A stretch of DNA of 64,000 bases from Bacillota bacterium (GTDB taxonomy: Bacteria > Bacillota > Clostridia > Peptostreptococcales > Anaerovoracaceae), in NCBI GenBank assembly GCA_030525285.1, contig JAUNFA010000003.1:62001-126000 (forward strand). Reading direction: 5' to 3'. The notes below the pieces were generated by a model. It worked only from the letters and a program-made list of their open reading frames with translations, did not search any database and was not told the origin of the DNA. The position numbers were made by a program, and so were the translations under genes. This document shows positions 17,082-27,404 of the stretch, one piece after another (the stretch's first letter is position 1; every line of letters begins with the position of its first letter).

Positions 17082-18296
17082 ATGATAATAAAAAACGGTG
17101 GGGTATGTAGCCCTAAAGGATTTAAAGCTGCTGGTGCGGCGACGGGCATTAAGGCGGGGAGCAGCAAAAAGGACATGGCTCTTATTGTCAGCGACGTAAT
17201 GTGTAATGCGGCAGCTGTGTATACGCAGAATAAGGTGTTCGGAGCACCAATTACCGTAACCCGTCAGAATATTGCTGACGGTAAGGCTCAAGCCATAATA
17301 TGCAACAGTGGCAATGCCAATACATGTGCTCCGGGCGGTGTGGAGCTTGCAGAAAAAGTGTGTGAAATGACAGGTGAGGCACTGAATCTTCAGGCAACTG
17401 ACATTGTTGTGGCATCTACAGGCGTTATAGGACAGAAACTGGAAATAGAGCCCTTCGAGAAAGGCATTCCGCTATTGGCAGGCATGATTTCTGCCCATAA
17501 AGGAAATGAAGCAGCAGAGGCTATTATGACAACGGATACAGTTCCTAAATCCATTGCTGTGGAATTTGAAGCGAATGGTGTCAAGTGTACTGTCGGTGCT
17601 ATTGCGAAAGGCAGTGGAATGATCAATCCTAATATGGCAACGATGCTGTCGTTTATAACAACAGATGCCGGAATTACTTCGGAAATGCTCCGTAAGGCCC
17701 TGAGCAAAGATATTAAGACGAGCTATAATCAGATATGTGTAGATGGTGATACTTCGACAAACGATATGGTGGTCCTGATGGCAAACGGCATGGCAGGAAA
17801 CCCTGTCATTGATGGCGAGGGTGAAGCCTTTGATTCTTTCTGCAAAGCTCTTAATCAGGTAACTGTTCATATTGCCAAATGTCTGGCGAGAGATGGAGAA
17901 GGTGCAACAAAACTTATCGAATGTAATGTTTCGGGTGCTCCCGATGATGAGACCGCACGCGTCATAAGCAAGTCTGTTATTACATCAGATCTTCTCAAGG
18001 TTGCAATATTCGGAGCAGATGCTAACTGGGGAAGAGTTCTTTGTGCTATAGGATATGCACAGGGAGACTTCGCAACTGATAATATAGACGTAAGTATGTC
18101 GTCGAATGTGGGGAGTGTTCTCGTATGCCTGGGCTCAAGACATAATCCGTACAGCGAGGAAGAGGCGAGCAGAATACTTTCTGAGGAAGAAATAACGATT
18201 AATGTTAATATGAATCAGGGAGAAGGCGGTGCTACCGCATGGGGATGCGATCTGACATATGACTACGTTAAAATTAATGGTGATTACAGGAGTTAA
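17082..18296 (+). CDS. argJ: Glutamate N-acetyltransferase / ornithine acetyltransferase
   Basis: 404 residues, the full family length. The autocleavage and nucleophile motif is NMATMLSF (self-cleavage before the threonine, near residue 188), giving alpha and beta chains. It transfers acetyl from N-acetylornithine to glutamate, so the cycle recycles acetyl; it may also use acetyl-CoA. No argA is seen, in line with a cyclic pathway. It is contiguous with argC and 2 bases before argB. Confidence 0.95.
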   Translation: MIIKNGGVCSPKGFKAAGAATGIKAGSSKKDMALIVSDVMCNAAAVYTQNKVFGAPITVTRQNIADGKAQAIICNSGNANTCAPGGVELAEKVCEMTGEALNLQATDIVVASTGVIGQKLEIEPFEKGIPLLAGMISAHKGNEAAEAIMTTDTVPKSIAVEFEANGVKCTVGAIAKGSGMINPNMATMLSFITTDAGITSEMLRKALSKDIKTSYNQICVDGDTSTNDMVVLMANGMAGNPVIDGEGEAFDSFCKALNQVTVHIAKCLARDGEGATKLIECNVSGAPDDETARVISKSVITSDLLKVAIFGADANWGRVLCAIGYAQGDFATDNIDVSMSSNVGSVLVCLGSRHNPYSEEEASRILSEEEITINVNMNQGEGGATAWGCDLTYDYVKINGDYRS

Positions 18297-18298
18297 AA

Positions 18299-19216
18299 AT
18301 GATTTTTAAAGACAGAGATATGCAGGAACTTCTTGATAAGGCGGAGGTGCTCATTGAGGCGCTGCCATATATCAGACGTTTCAATAGGAAAATCATGGTG
18401 GTAAAATACGGTGGAAGTGCTATGATTGATGAAACGCTCAAACAGAGCGTGATAGAGGATGTGGTTCTTCTTAAACTGGTTGGATTCAAACCGATTATCG
18501 TTCATGGCGGAGGCAAAGAAATCAGCAAATGGATAGATAGAATAGGCATGGAGACTGAATTTGTAGACGGATTCAGGAAGACTGACAGTGCTACAATGGA
18601 AGTCGCAGAGATGGTTTTGGGCAAGGTCAACAAGGATCTTGTTACAAACGTTCAGATGCTCGGTGTCAGAGCTGTAGGCATAAGTGGTAAAGACGGCGGT
18701 CTGTTCAAGGTGAAGAAAAAGACACCGAATGGCAAAGACATCGGTTTCGTAGGAGATATTGTGGATGTTGATACCAAAGTGCTGAGAGACCTGATTAAGA
18801 AGGATTTTCTTCCGATTGTATTCCCGGTAGGAATGGACGATGAGGGTAATACGTACAACATAAATGCAGATGAAGCGGCCAGTGCCATTGCCGAAGCTCT
18901 TGAGGCCGAAAAATTAGTATACCTTTCTGATGTGGAAGGTGTTAGAATGAATCCTGAAGATGCAGATTCGGTGATTTCTGAACTTCATATTGATGAGGCT
19001 CAGAAGCTGATAGATGAAGGTATAATCAAGGGCGGAATGTTGCCGAAGATAAGCAATTGCATATCGGCAATTGAGAATGGAGTTTCAAGAATTCATATTA
19101 TGGATGGACGAATTCCTCACAGTTTATTGCTTGAAATTTTCACCAACAAGGGAATCGGAACTGCAATAATAAAAGAAAGAGAGGACGGGTTCTTTGAAGA
19201 ATTTGACGAAGAGTGA
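18299..19216 (+). CDS. argB: N-acetylglutamate kinase
   Basis: 305 residues of the amino acid kinase family. KYGGSAM and VHGGGKEI hold the phosphate-binding glycines; [21 protein letters not shown] is the C-terminal signature region. The N-terminal extension ([21 protein letters not shown]) is like that of arginine-sensitive hexameric kinases, so feedback inhibition by arginine is plausible. It phosphorylates N-acetylglutamate. The next gene overlaps its 3' end by 23 bases. Confidence 0.95.
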   Translation: MIFKDRDMQELLDKAEVLIEALPYIRRFNRKIMVVKYGGSAMIDETLKQSVIEDVVLLKLVGFKPIIVHGGGKEISKWIDRIGMETEFVDGFRKTDSATMEVAEMVLGKVNKDLVTNVQMLGVRAVGISGKDGGLFKVKKKTPNGKDIGFVGDIVDVDTKVLRDLIKKDFLPIVFPVGMDDEGNTYNINADEAASAIAEALEAEKLVYLSDVEGVRMNPEDADSVISELHIDEAQKLIDEGIIKGGMLPKISNCISAIENGVSRIHIMDGRIPHSLLLEIFTNKGIGTAIIKEREDGFFEEFDEE

Positions 19217-20375
19217 TATTCAGGAAATGGATAAAGAATATATAGTGGGAACATATAATCGCTTCGATCTTGCCATTGATCATGGCAAGGGAGCGAGATG
19301 TGTTTCAGTTGACGGCAAAGAGTATATCGATTTCACATCGGGAATCGGTGTGAATTGTCTGGGATACTGTGATGAAGGATGGGTGGACGCAGTTACGAAT
19401 CAGATTGGTAAGCTGCAGCATTGCTCCAACCTGTTTTATTCAGAGCCACAGGTGAGAACAGCTTCCATGCTTGTTGAGAGAACCGGCATGAATAAGGTTT
19501 TCTTCAGCAATTCGGGAGCTGAAGCAAATGAAGCGGCAATAAAGACTGCCAGAAAGTACGGTACACAGAACAAGGGTGAGAACTGTAATAAAATAATAAC
19601 TCTTGTTAATTCATTCCACGGCAGAACCATGGCGACGATAACAGCGACAGGTCAGGACAAATATCATCGTTATTTCACACCTTTCCTGGATGGGTTCATA
19701 TACTGCCCTGCCAACGATATAGAAACATTAGAGAGCCTTATTTCAGACCAGGTATGTGCTGTAATGCTTGAAATGGTTCAAGGTGAAGGCGGAGTTCTCA
19801 ATCTTGATGGAGAATTCGTGCAGGCGGTTGCGAAGCTTTGTGCGGACAATGATGTGCTGTTCATAGCTGATGAGGTTCAGACGGGCATAGGAAGAACGGG
19901 CAAACTTTTTGCATATGAGCATTTTGACGTTAAACCTGATATTGTAAGCTTTGCCAAGGGTATAGGCGGAGGTTTGCCTATAGGCGGAGCTATATTCGGA
20001 GAAAAAACCTGCAATGTGCTTCAACCGGGTGACCATGGTACAACATATGGAGGAAACCCTGTAGCAACAGCCGGTGCGGTTTATATTCTTGAAAGAATGG
20101 ATGAAGAATTCCTTGAAGCAGTGAGAAATAAGGGTGATTATCTCAGAAATGCTCTGTTACAATGTAACAAAGTGAAAAGTGTCAGCGGAATGGGGCTGAT
20201 GCTCGGTGTCGAGGTGGAAGATAAAGAGGCTTCAGATGTTGTTAATGAAGCATTGAGCAGAGGTCTTATGGCGCTTACCGCCAAGGATAAAATTCGTCTG
20301 CTGCCACCGCTTACCATTACGAAGGAAGAGATTGACGAAGGTGTAGCTATTCTGATTGAGGCTATTGAAGCATAG
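19194..20375 (+). CDS. argD: Acetylornithine aminotransferase
   Basis: 393 residues, class III PLP aminotransferase. The PLP lysine lies in [12 protein letters not shown] (about residue 251), and [18 protein letters not shown] is the phosphate-binding segment. It makes N-acetylornithine from the semialdehyde. The start is TTG at 19194, inside argB, with GAGAGGACGGG upstream; a later ATG at 19228 has a poorly spaced ribosome site. The overlap suggests translational coupling to argB. Confidence 0.92.
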   Translation: MKNLTKSDIQEMDKEYIVGTYNRFDLAIDHGKGARCVSVDGKEYIDFTSGIGVNCLGYCDEGWVDAVTNQIGKLQHCSNLFYSEPQVRTASMLVERTGMNKVFFSNSGAEANEAAIKTARKYGTQNKGENCNKIITLVNSFHGRTMATITATGQDKYHRYFTPFLDGFIYCPANDIETLESLISDQVCAVMLEMVQGEGGVLNLDGEFVQAVAKLCADNDVLFIADEVQTGIGRTGKLFAYEHFDVKPDIVSFAKGIGGGLPIGGAIFGEKTCNVLQPGDHGTTYGGNPVATAGAVYILERMDEEFLEAVRNKGDYLRNALLQCNKVKSVSGMGLMLGVEVEDKEASDVVNEALSRGLMALTAKDKIRLLPPLTITKEEIDEGVAILIEAIEA

Positions 20376-20384
20376 GGGGGGAAT

Positions 20385-21461
20385 ATGAAAAAAGGATTAC
20401 TGGTTACCGCTTTGTGCTTAGCAACCATGCTTGTGCTTGGTTCCTGCGGTTCCGGCGCAAGTTCAATGTCATACGATGATTATAATCTTGATGAATACGT
20501 TAAGGTTGGCAAATACAAAGGATTGAATGTAAAACCTTATGTTGTGTCCGTTTCTCAGGATGAAGTCGACGCGGATATCAAGACAACTCTTGAAAGTGCC
20601 AAAGAGGACAAGAAGCTTTCCAAGGGAGCAACTCTCAAAAAAGGTGATACTGCCAATATAGATTACGTAGGTAAAATAGACGGTAAAAAGTTTGATGGCG
20701 GTTCGGCAGAGGGAACAGATCTTCAGCTTGGCAGCAAGAAGTTTATTGACGGATTTGAAGATGGTCTTATAGGTAAAAAAGTAGGAGAAACCGTTAATCT
20801 TAATTTAACATTCCCTAAAAATTATCAGACAAAGGAGTATGCAGGAAAGGACGCTGTATTCACTGTAACGATTAATTCTGCAACGAGAAAAAAGACGTTA
20901 TCAGAGGAAGAATATGTGAAATCAAAAGGCAACTATAAGTCTGTTTCTGAGTATCGCAAGGCTGTTAAAAAGAAGCTTTACAATGCCAAAGAAGAACAGG
21001 CTATAGAAGACCAGAAAAAATCTCTCTGGTCAGATGCTATGGATAATACTAAGGTGAAGAAGTACCCTGATAGGGAAGTGAAGGCATATGAAGAATTTAA
21101 CAGCGGTCAGATAGATGCTGCAGCTGAAAAATACGGAGTGTCCAGAGAAGATGTTCTCAAGCAGTACGAATTTGATGATGAAGACGACTTCGCAGCTGTA
21201 AACGAGGACAGTAGCAAGCTGAGAGTGAAACAGGAAATGATGGCTGTTTACATAGCTGACAAAGAAGGAATCACATATTCTGACAAGGAAGCTGAGGACA
21301 TGCTTCAGTCTCTTAAGGATTCAGGATATGATGAAGATGCCATAAGCGAGCAGACAGGAAGAACTGTGGACGATTATATTCACATAGAACTCCTTTATGA
21401 AAAGGTCCTGGATTTCCTGCTGGAGAAAGCAAATGTCAAAGGAGTTGCTAAATCCTACTAA
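20385..21461 (+). CDS. Lipoprotein foldase: FKBP-type prolyl isomerase with trigger-factor-like C domain
   Basis: 358 residues. A lipoprotein signal (MKKGLLVTALCLATMLVLGSC) has its lipobox LGSC at 18-21. An FKBP-type isomerase core lies at about 85-165 (GDTANIDYVGKIDGKKFDGG, FIDGFEDGLIGKKVGE). The rest is helical like the substrate-binding C domain of trigger factor; the ribosome-binding N domain is absent. It probably folds secreted proteins on the outer membrane face. It is 9 bases after argD with a very G-rich ribosome site (AGGGGGGGAAT), so it may ride on the arginine operon. Confidence 0.88.
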   Translation: MKKGLLVTALCLATMLVLGSCGSGASSMSYDDYNLDEYVKVGKYKGLNVKPYVVSVSQDEVDADIKTTLESAKEDKKLSKGATLKKGDTANIDYVGKIDGKKFDGGSAEGTDLQLGSKKFIDGFEDGLIGKKVGETVNLNLTFPKNYQTKEYAGKDAVFTVTINSATRKKTLSEEEYVKSKGNYKSVSEYRKAVKKKLYNAKEEQAIEDQKKSLWSDAMDNTKVKKYPDREVKAYEEFNSGQIDAAAEKYGVSREDVLKQYEFDDEDDFAAVNEDSSKLRVKQEMMAVYIADKEGITYSDKEAEDMLQSLKDSGYDEDAISEQTGRTVDDYIHIELLYEKVLDFLLEKANVKGVAKSY

Positions 21462-21512
21462 TTTAGTAATATGACTTTAATTAACTCAATAAACTGAATA
21501 AATTTCAAAAAA

Positions 21513-21546
21513 GCCGGTGTGGGAAGTGAACTCATGCCGGTCTTTT
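21513..21546 (+). terminator. Terminator after the lipoprotein foldase gene
   Basis: An imperfect stem (GCCGGTGTGGG with CTCATGCCGGT, several G-U pairs) is followed by CTTTTG. It likely ends the argCJBD-foldase transcript. Confidence 0.6.
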
Positions 21547-21625
21547 GTTATGGCAAAATGTGCGTGACGCGAATCTGTTAGAAAAAATGAGAATGGCACA
21601 AGAAATTAAGGCTGCTGGACAAACA

Positions 21626-21641
21626 ATACTACATATAGTAG
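21626..21641 (+). promoter_or_regulatory. Possible NrdR box upstream of nrdR
   Basis: ATACTACATATAGTAG matches the NrdR box ACACTATATATAGTGT at 12 of 16 positions and lies 42 bases before nrdR. Only one box is clear, whereas NrdR operators usually come in pairs, so this is tentative. Confidence 0.3.
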
Positions 21642-21683
21642 AATTAAAAATGATAATGTGGATTATTTAAGGAGGAAGAAGTC

Positions 21684-22145
21684 ATGAGATGCCCATATTG
21701 CGAGAACGAGGACAGCAAAGTAATCGATTCAAGACATACCGAAGACGGACGCGCTATAAGAAGACGACGTGAATGCGAGTCCTGCGGTAAGAGATTTACA
21801 ACTTATGAGAAAATCGAAGAGATGGTTCTCATGGTAATCAAGAAAGATGGCAGGCGTGAGGCCTTCGATAGGGCTAAACTGCTTAACGGCATAATAAGAG
21901 CCTGCGAGAAACGTCCTGTATCAATCGCTGATATGGAGAAGATTGTTGACGAGATTGAACGCGGACTTAACAATATGATGGAAAAGGAAATTGACAGCAC
22001 CTTTATCGGTGAGCTTGTGATGGAAAGACTCAGGGAGCTGGATGAGGTGGCATACGTTCGTTTCGCCAGCGTATACAGACAATTCACAGACGTGAACACT
22101 TTTGTTGCCGAGGTAGAGAAGCTTCTGGTAAATAAGAAAAATTAG
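21684..22145 (+). CDS. nrdR: Transcriptional repressor NrdR
   Basis: 153 residues, full length. An N-terminal zinc ribbon (MRCPYC at 1-6 and ECESCGKRF near 30-38) is followed by an ATP-cone domain (about 49-139) that reads ATP/dATP levels. It represses ribonucleotide reductase operons. RBS AAGGAGGAAG. It sits 13 bases before cmk, so nucleotide-supply genes are co-transcribed. Confidence 0.96.
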   Translation: MRCPYCENEDSKVIDSRHTEDGRAIRRRRECESCGKRFTTYEKIEEMVLMVIKKDGRREAFDRAKLLNGIIRACEKRPVSIADMEKIVDEIERGLNNMMEKEIDSTFIGELVMERLRELDEVAYVRFASVYRQFTDVNTFVAEVEKLLVNKKN

Positions 22146-22158
22146 AGGGAAATTAAAA

Positions 22159-22809
22159 ATGAAAGAGATTTTTAGAATTGCAATTGACGGACCAAGCGGT
22201 GCAGGCAAAAGTACTATAGCAAAGGCGGTTGCCGCAGGGCTTGGAATTGATTATATCGACACAGGTGCTATGTACAGAGCTGTCGGATACAAGGTAAAAG
22301 ATGCCGGCATAGATGCAGATGATGAGGGAGCTTTGAAGGCACTTCTTGACGAAACTGAAATAGATTTCAAACAGGGCGATATCATACTGGACGGTGTTGT
22401 TGTCAATGACAAGATCAGAACACCGGAAATATCGAAGATGGCTTCAATTGTGTCAACCAAGGAACCTGTCAGAGCTAAGCTTGTGGATATACAGAGAGCT
22501 ATGGGGTCAAGGAAGAGTGTCATCATGGATGGCAGAGACATAGGCACGAACGTGTTCAAAGATGCTGAATACAAAATTTTCCTTACGGCTTCTGTTAAGG
22601 AAAGGGCGGACAGAAGATATAAGGAGCTTATTGAAAAGGGTCAGGATGTGGAGTATGAACAGATTTACAGCGATATAGAAGCGAGAGACTATAGCGACTG
22701 CACCAGAAAGCTTAATCCTCTGCGAAAGGCAGACGATGCGGTAGAACTTGATACTACGGGACTTAATATTGACCAGGTAGTTGAAAAAGTGATGGAGATT
22801 GTCAGATAA
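22159..22809 (+). CDS. cmk: Cytidylate kinase
   Basis: 216 residues. The P-loop is GPSGAGKST (about 9-17), and DGRDIGT marks the CMP-binding region; RADRRYKEL and the SDCTRKLNPLRKA lid follow. It phosphorylates CMP and dCMP. AGAGGGAAATTAAAA precedes ATG. Follows nrdR closely and is ended by a strong terminator. Confidence 0.96.
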   Translation: MKEIFRIAIDGPSGAGKSTIAKAVAAGLGIDYIDTGAMYRAVGYKVKDAGIDADDEGALKALLDETEIDFKQGDIILDGVVVNDKIRTPEISKMASIVSTKEPVRAKLVDIQRAMGSRKSVIMDGRDIGTNVFKDAEYKIFLTASVKERADRRYKELIEKGQDVEYEQIYSDIEARDYSDCTRKLNPLRKADDAVELDTTGLNIDQVVEKVMEIVR

Positions 22810-22840
22810 GGCTATCTGATAAAGATTAAGAATAATAAGG

Positions 22841-22877
22841 CAGATACATTGATTTTGATCAGTGTATCTGTTTTTTT
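22841..22877 (+). terminator. Terminator after cmk
   Basis: A 13-bp stem (CAGATACATTGAT with ATCAGTGTATCTG, one G-U) with loop TTTG is followed by seven T. Confidence 0.9.
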
Positions 22878-22946
22878 ATGGCATGGCAGGTGGCATTGAC
22901 AACAATAAAACTAACTGGTAAAATATGGTAATAAAAGGAGGGCGGA

Positions 22947-23624
22947 ATGAAAATTACAGATATGCCGGTTTATGAGAGGCCGCGGGAGAAACTGTTTAAG
23001 TACGGTAAAGAAAGTCTCAGCACGTCAGAAATAATTGCTCTGATTCTGGGTTCAGGTTCAGGAGGTAAATCGGCAATGGAAATAGCATCGGCAATTATTG
23101 CAGGCAAAGGCAGAGGCATGGGGTTTCTGGCCCAATGTGCACCAGAAGAACTGATGACAATAGAGGGGGTAGGACGTGCTAAGGCTTGCGAACTTCTGGC
23201 AGCTGTGGAGCTTGGTCGGAGGATGGCAGGCATGCCACCTGAGAAAAGAAGTGCGATTTCATCAGCTCAGGACGTGGTGCAGCTTCTTATGGAAAAGATG
23301 AGATATTACAAAAAGGAACATTTTATCAGTGTGCTGATTAATTCCAAAGGTGAAATAATTGAAGAAGTTACAGTGTCAATAGGCGATTTAAGCTCCAGCA
23401 TAACCCATCCTCGTGAGGTTTTCGTTGAAGCTGTAAGAAGAAGCGCAGGTTCTGTTATATTCGTTCACAATCATCCTTCGGGGGATCCTTGGCCCAGTAC
23501 CATTGATATCAATACGACTTCAAGGTTGGTTGAAGTAGGGAAACTCCTTGGTATTCCTGTGCTTGACCACATAATAATAGGTGATGGCAGATATGTCAGT
23601 CTCAAGGCAGAAGGTCACATGTGA
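22947..23624 (+). CDS. radC: RadC-family JAB-domain protein
   Basis: 225 residues. An N-terminal helix-hairpin-helix region (about 25-90, IEGVGRAKACELLA) precedes the JAB/MPN metalloprotease-like domain with HNHPSGDPWPS (H174, H176, Asp near 187), the metal-binding motif. The family was named for DNA repair, but its biochemical role is unsettled. AAAAGGAGGGCGGA precedes ATG. In many Firmicutes radC lies beside mreBCD-minCD; here only a MinD-like gene follows. Confidence 0.93.
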   Translation: MKITDMPVYERPREKLFKYGKESLSTSEIIALILGSGSGGKSAMEIASAIIAGKGRGMGFLAQCAPEELMTIEGVGRAKACELLAAVELGRRMAGMPPEKRSAISSAQDVVQLLMEKMRYYKKEHFISVLINSKGEIIEEVTVSIGDLSSSITHPREVFVEAVRRSAGSVIFVHNHPSGDPWPSTIDINTTSRLVEVGKLLGIPVLDHIIIGDGRYVSLKAEGHM

Positions 23625-23740
23625 AGGGAGATGTATCAGCAAAAAGTGATTAACCTGCGCAGTTAACCCTTGACTTAGACGAAAAAAATATGCAAACTAA
23701 AATGGAGTGAAGTATATTTTATCGACAGGGGAATTTTGTA

Positions 23741-24463
23741 ATGAGTCAAGTGATACTGGTATCATCAGGTAAAGGCGGAACAGGCAAGAGCATGTTCACG
23801 GTGAATATGGGAGCAATGCTCGCTTCAAAAGGAGCGAGGGTTATTTTAATTGATTTGGACATGGGATTAAGGAACATGGATCTGTATCTCGGAATGGAGA
23901 ACAGGGTTGTTTATAATATCATGGATGTAATGTCTGGTATCTGCCGTATTAAGAAAGCGATGATTAAGGTGGATGGATTTGACAGTCTTTATTTCATGGC
24001 GGCATCACCGCGCAGGGATGATAGAGATATCACACCTCTTCACATGGAGGTTCTATGTGAGAAGTTGAGCAGAAACTTTGATTTCATAATAATTGACTGC
24101 CCTGCGGGAATCAGTCACGTTTTTGATGCGGCAATAGGTGCGGCGGATAAGGCTGTCATAGTTACAGAACCGGAAATTGCATCTTTGCGTGATGCGGATG
24201 TAACGGAGAGATATCTTCTTGACAACGGTCTTACCGATATAAGGATAGTGATAAACAAAGTGCGTGTGGATCTCATGAGGAACCACATGGTACCATCACT
24301 TGCAGATATTTCGGATATGCTGCAAGGAAAAATGGTGGGAATCATACAGGATGACGATAATATTCACATATCCACAAACAAAGGAATACCGATAGTTTGC
24401 AAGAAGGGAACATACATAGAGAAGAATTTCAAAGAAATAACATACAGAATTGTAGTGGACTAG
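23741..24463 (+). CDS. MinD/ParA-family ATPase lacking the membrane-targeting tail
   Basis: 240 residues. The deviant Walker A is GKGGTGKS (10-17), with IDLDMGLRNMDLYLG and IIIDCPAGI as the MinD-type switch and Walker B segments. The C terminus stops at KEITYRIVVD, some 25 residues short of typical MinD, and no amphipathic membrane-targeting helix is visible. No minC, minE or divIVA is adjacent. It could be a division-site, flagellar-number (FlhG-like) or other positioning ATPase. Placement directly after radC resembles the relic of a mre/min cluster. Confidence 0.85.
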   Translation: MSQVILVSSGKGGTGKSMFTVNMGAMLASKGARVILIDLDMGLRNMDLYLGMENRVVYNIMDVMSGICRIKKAMIKVDGFDSLYFMAASPRRDDRDITPLHMEVLCEKLSRNFDFIIIDCPAGISHVFDAAIGAADKAVIVTEPEIASLRDADVTERYLLDNGLTDIRIVINKVRVDLMRNHMVPSLADISDMLQGKMVGIIQDDDNIHISTNKGIPIVCKKGTYIEKNFKEITYRIVVD

Positions 24464-24622
24464 GATGGCCTGGTCCCTTTTTCTTGACTAAAAATTGTAA
24501 AAACACTATAATAAAGTGTATGCTTGAAACGAATTATTATGCGAATTATACATATTTGCAAAATAGGTTTTATTATATAGTTATGTAAATTGAGAATTGA
24601 ATGAGAAGGAGGAAAACAGTAT

Positions 24623-26164
24623 ATGCAAAACATACTGATGATTGTTATTGGACTGGCAGCCCTTGCAATCGGGGTGCTGGTTGGATATATACTGCGCAAA
24701 TCCATTGGTGAGAAAACAATAGGAAATGCCGAAATGAAGGCTAAGAATCTCATCCTGGATGCAGAAAACAGAGCAGAAACACTGAGAAAAGAAATGGTGC
24801 TTGCAGCCAAAGAGGAAGCACACGAACAGAGGAATAATCTTGAGAAGGAAATCAGAGAGAGAAGAAGTGAGATTTCCAAATCTGAGAGAAGATTGATTCA
24901 AAAGGAGGAATCAATCGACAGAAAACTTGAAAACATAGAGAAAAAAGAAGAAAGCATATCAAACAAAGAAAGAAACATAACTAATAAACTTCAGGAAACA
25001 GATAAGCTGGTTAAGAAACAGCTTGAAGAACTCGAAAACATTTCAGGTTATTCAGTAGAAAAAGCGAGAGAAATCATACTCGAAAAGGTCGAACGTGAAG
25101 CGAGAAATGATGCCGCAGCTCTTTACAAGGAGATTGAATCAAAGGCGAAGGACGAAGCTGACAAGAAAGCTAAAGAAATTATTACAGGAGCCATTCAGAG
25201 ATGTGCAGCAGACCATGTAGCTGAATCCACAGTTTCTGTAGTACCGCTTCCAAGCGACGAAATGAAGGGAAGAATAATAGGCAGAGAGGGTCGTAACATA
25301 AGAGCCATCGAAACTCTGACAGGCATAGACCTTATCATTGACGATACACCTGAGGCAGTAATTCTTTCAGGATTCGATCCTGTAAGGAGAGAGATTGCCA
25401 GATTATCACTTGAGAAATTGATTGTTGACGGAAGAATTCATCCGGGCAGAATTGAAGAAATGGTTGAAAAATCCGAAAGAGAAGTTAATGCCATTATCAA
25501 GGATGCAGGTGAACAGGCAACATATGAAGTTGGAATTCACAATCTTCATCCGGAGCTTGTTAAGCTTCTGGGAAGACTTAAATACAGAACATCATATGGT
25601 CAGAATGTGCTCAAACATTCGATTGAGGTTTCACATCTGGCAGGACTTATGGCCGGTGAGCTTGGTCTCGATGTGACTTTGGCCAAGAGAGCAGGTCTGC
25701 TCCATGATATCGGTAAGGCATTAGACCATGAGAGAGAAGGTACTCATGTTGATATCGGTATTGAGGTGCTCAAGAAGTATAAGGAGCATGACAACGTAAT
25801 TAACGGCATGGCGGCTCATCATGGTGATTATGAACCGAAATCCATTGAAGCTGTTCTCATTGCAGCAGCAGATGCTCTCAGTGCAGCAAGACCAGGTGCA
25901 AGAAGAGAAACTCTTGAATCATACGTTAAGAGACTGCAGAAGTTGGAAGAGATTGCCAATACTACAGATGGTGTTGATAAGTCATTTGCCATCCAGGCAG
26001 GCAGAGAAATCAGAATCATAGCCAAGCCTGATGTGGTAAGTGATGAAGGCATCACACTTCTGGCAAGGGATATCAGCAAGAAGATTGAATCTGAGCTTGA
26101 ATATCCAGGACAGATTAAGGTTAATGTAGTAAGAGAAACAAGAGCGGTTGATTACGCTAAATAG
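24623..26164 (+). CDS. rny: Ribonuclease Y
   Basis: 513 residues. One N-terminal membrane span (about 3-23) is followed by a long charged coiled coil (about 35-190), a KH domain ([15 protein letters not shown] near 220) and an HD domain ([10 protein letters not shown] near 360). RNase Y is the membrane-bound endonuclease that begins mRNA decay in Firmicutes. AAGGAGGAAAACAGTAT precedes ATG. It stands alone and is followed by a terminator. Confidence 0.97.
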   Translation: MQNILMIVIGLAALAIGVLVGYILRKSIGEKTIGNAEMKAKNLILDAENRAETLRKEMVLAAKEEAHEQRNNLEKEIRERRSEISKSERRLIQKEESIDRKLENIEKKEESISNKERNITNKLQETDKLVKKQLEELENISGYSVEKAREIILEKVEREARNDAAALYKEIESKAKDEADKKAKEIITGAIQRCAADHVAESTVSVVPLPSDEMKGRIIGREGRNIRAIETLTGIDLIIDDTPEAVILSGFDPVRREIARLSLEKLIVDGRIHPGRIEEMVEKSEREVNAIIKDAGEQATYEVGIHNLHPELVKLLGRLKYRTSYGQNVLKHSIEVSHLAGLMAGELGLDVTLAKRAGLLHDIGKALDHEREGTHVDIGIEVLKKYKEHDNVINGMAAHHGDYEPKSIEAVLIAAADALSAARPGARRETLESYVKRLQKLEEIANTTDGVDKSFAIQAGREIRIIAKPDVVSDEGITLLARDISKKIESELEYPGQIKVNVVRETRAVDYAK

Positions 26165-26170
26165 TAAATG

Positions 26171-26199
26171 AGACGGATGATTTCCATCCGTCTTTTTTT
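26171..26199 (+). terminator. Terminator after rny
   Basis: A 9-bp perfect stem (AGACGGATG, loop ATTTC) is followed by six T. Confidence 0.88.
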
Positions 26200-26223
26200 C
26201 AGTATTACAGGAAGCGGTAAGAA

Positions 26224-27387
26224 ATGATATATATTGACAACAGTGCGACAACTAAACAGTATGATCAGGTTACTGATTTGATGATAAAATACATGAAAGA
26301 GGATTTTGGCAATCCATCATCTCTTTATCAGCTTGGTGTGGACAGTGAGAAGGCAATTAAAAAAGCGAGAAAACAAGTGCTTGACGCCATTGGAAGAACT
26401 GATGGTGAGCTGGTATTCACATCGGGAGGAACGGAAGCTGACAATATGGCAATATTCGGTGCAGTCAGAAGTCTTAAGCGTGTGGGAAACAGGATTGTTA
26501 CATCGAAGGTAGAACATCCGGCTGTTTTGGAATGCTGCAAAAGACTTGAGGGTGATGGCTTCGAAGTCATATATGTGGATGTGGATGATAAGTGCAGAAT
26601 TGATGAGAAACAACTGGAAAACGCAATTAATGACAGGACTGTGCTGGTCACATTGATGCACGTTAATAATGAAACGGGAACTGTTATGCCTATCGGCAAA
26701 GTAAAGCAGATAATGAAGCAAAAGAAGGCACCGGGACTTCTGCACAGTGATTGTGTGCAGAGCTTCGGCAAGCTTAGACTTGCAGAGGAGGCAGACCTTA
26801 TATCTGTCAGCGGACACAAAATTCACGGGCCAAAAGGAGTCGGCGCACTTTTTATAAGAAAGGGTGTTAATCTTCCGCCATATATTGTAGGTGGTGGTCA
26901 GGAAAGCGGCAGACGATCCGGAACAGAGAATGTAGCCGCAATTTCAGGTCTGGGACTTGCTGCAGAAATGTCTTTAAAAACGAGAACTGAGGACATGAAA
27001 CGAATGAATGAAATCAGGCAGAGGCTGATTGAAGGATTTCGTGAGAATCTGAAGGATATAGTCATCAATAGCCCGGAGGAGTGCGGTGAAGAGCCTGGTC
27101 TTGGATGTGCTGCAGTATTAAACGTAACTTTCAAAGGCACAAGAGGAGAGGTTCTCCTACATACCTTGGAGCAGGATGGTATATATGTTTCGACAGGTTC
27201 AGCGTGCTCATCGAACAAGAAGGGGCAAAGCCACGTTTTGGAAGCTATGGGTCTTGGATCCAAGGACATTGAGGGCACATTGAGATTCAGCTTCGGAAGA
27301 TTCAATGAACCGGAAGAGACGGAGGAAGTTATCAATAAGGTAACGGCAGCAGTAAACAGATTCAGGAAATTGGGAAGTTTCAGATAG
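26224..27387 (+). CDS. Cysteine desulfurase (ThiI partner)
   Basis: 387 residues, class V PLP fold. The PLP lysine is K199 (SGHKIHGPKG) and the sulfur-carrying cysteine is C328 (STGSACSSNKKG) on an extended loop of the group I (IscS/NifS) type. It takes sulfur from cysteine as a persulfide. Being 17 bases before thiI, it most likely hands sulfur to ThiI for 4-thiouridine in tRNA rather than to Fe-S assembly; no iscU-like gene is near. CAGGAAGCGGTAAGAA precedes ATG. Confidence 0.93.
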   Translation: MIYIDNSATTKQYDQVTDLMIKYMKEDFGNPSSLYQLGVDSEKAIKKARKQVLDAIGRTDGELVFTSGGTEADNMAIFGAVRSLKRVGNRIVTSKVEHPAVLECCKRLEGDGFEVIYVDVDDKCRIDEKQLENAINDRTVLVTLMHVNNETGTVMPIGKVKQIMKQKKAPGLLHSDCVQSFGKLRLAEEADLISVSGHKIHGPKGVGALFIRKGVNLPPYIVGGGQESGRRSGTENVAAISGLGLAAEMSLKTRTEDMKRMNEIRQRLIEGFRENLKDIVINSPEECGEEPGLGCAAVLNVTFKGTRGEVLLHTLEQDGIYVSTGSACSSNKKGQSHVLEAMGLGSKDIEGTLRFSFGRFNEPEETEEVINKVTAAVNRFRKLGSFR

Positions 27388-27404
27388 ACAGAATAGGAGA
27401 AAAC

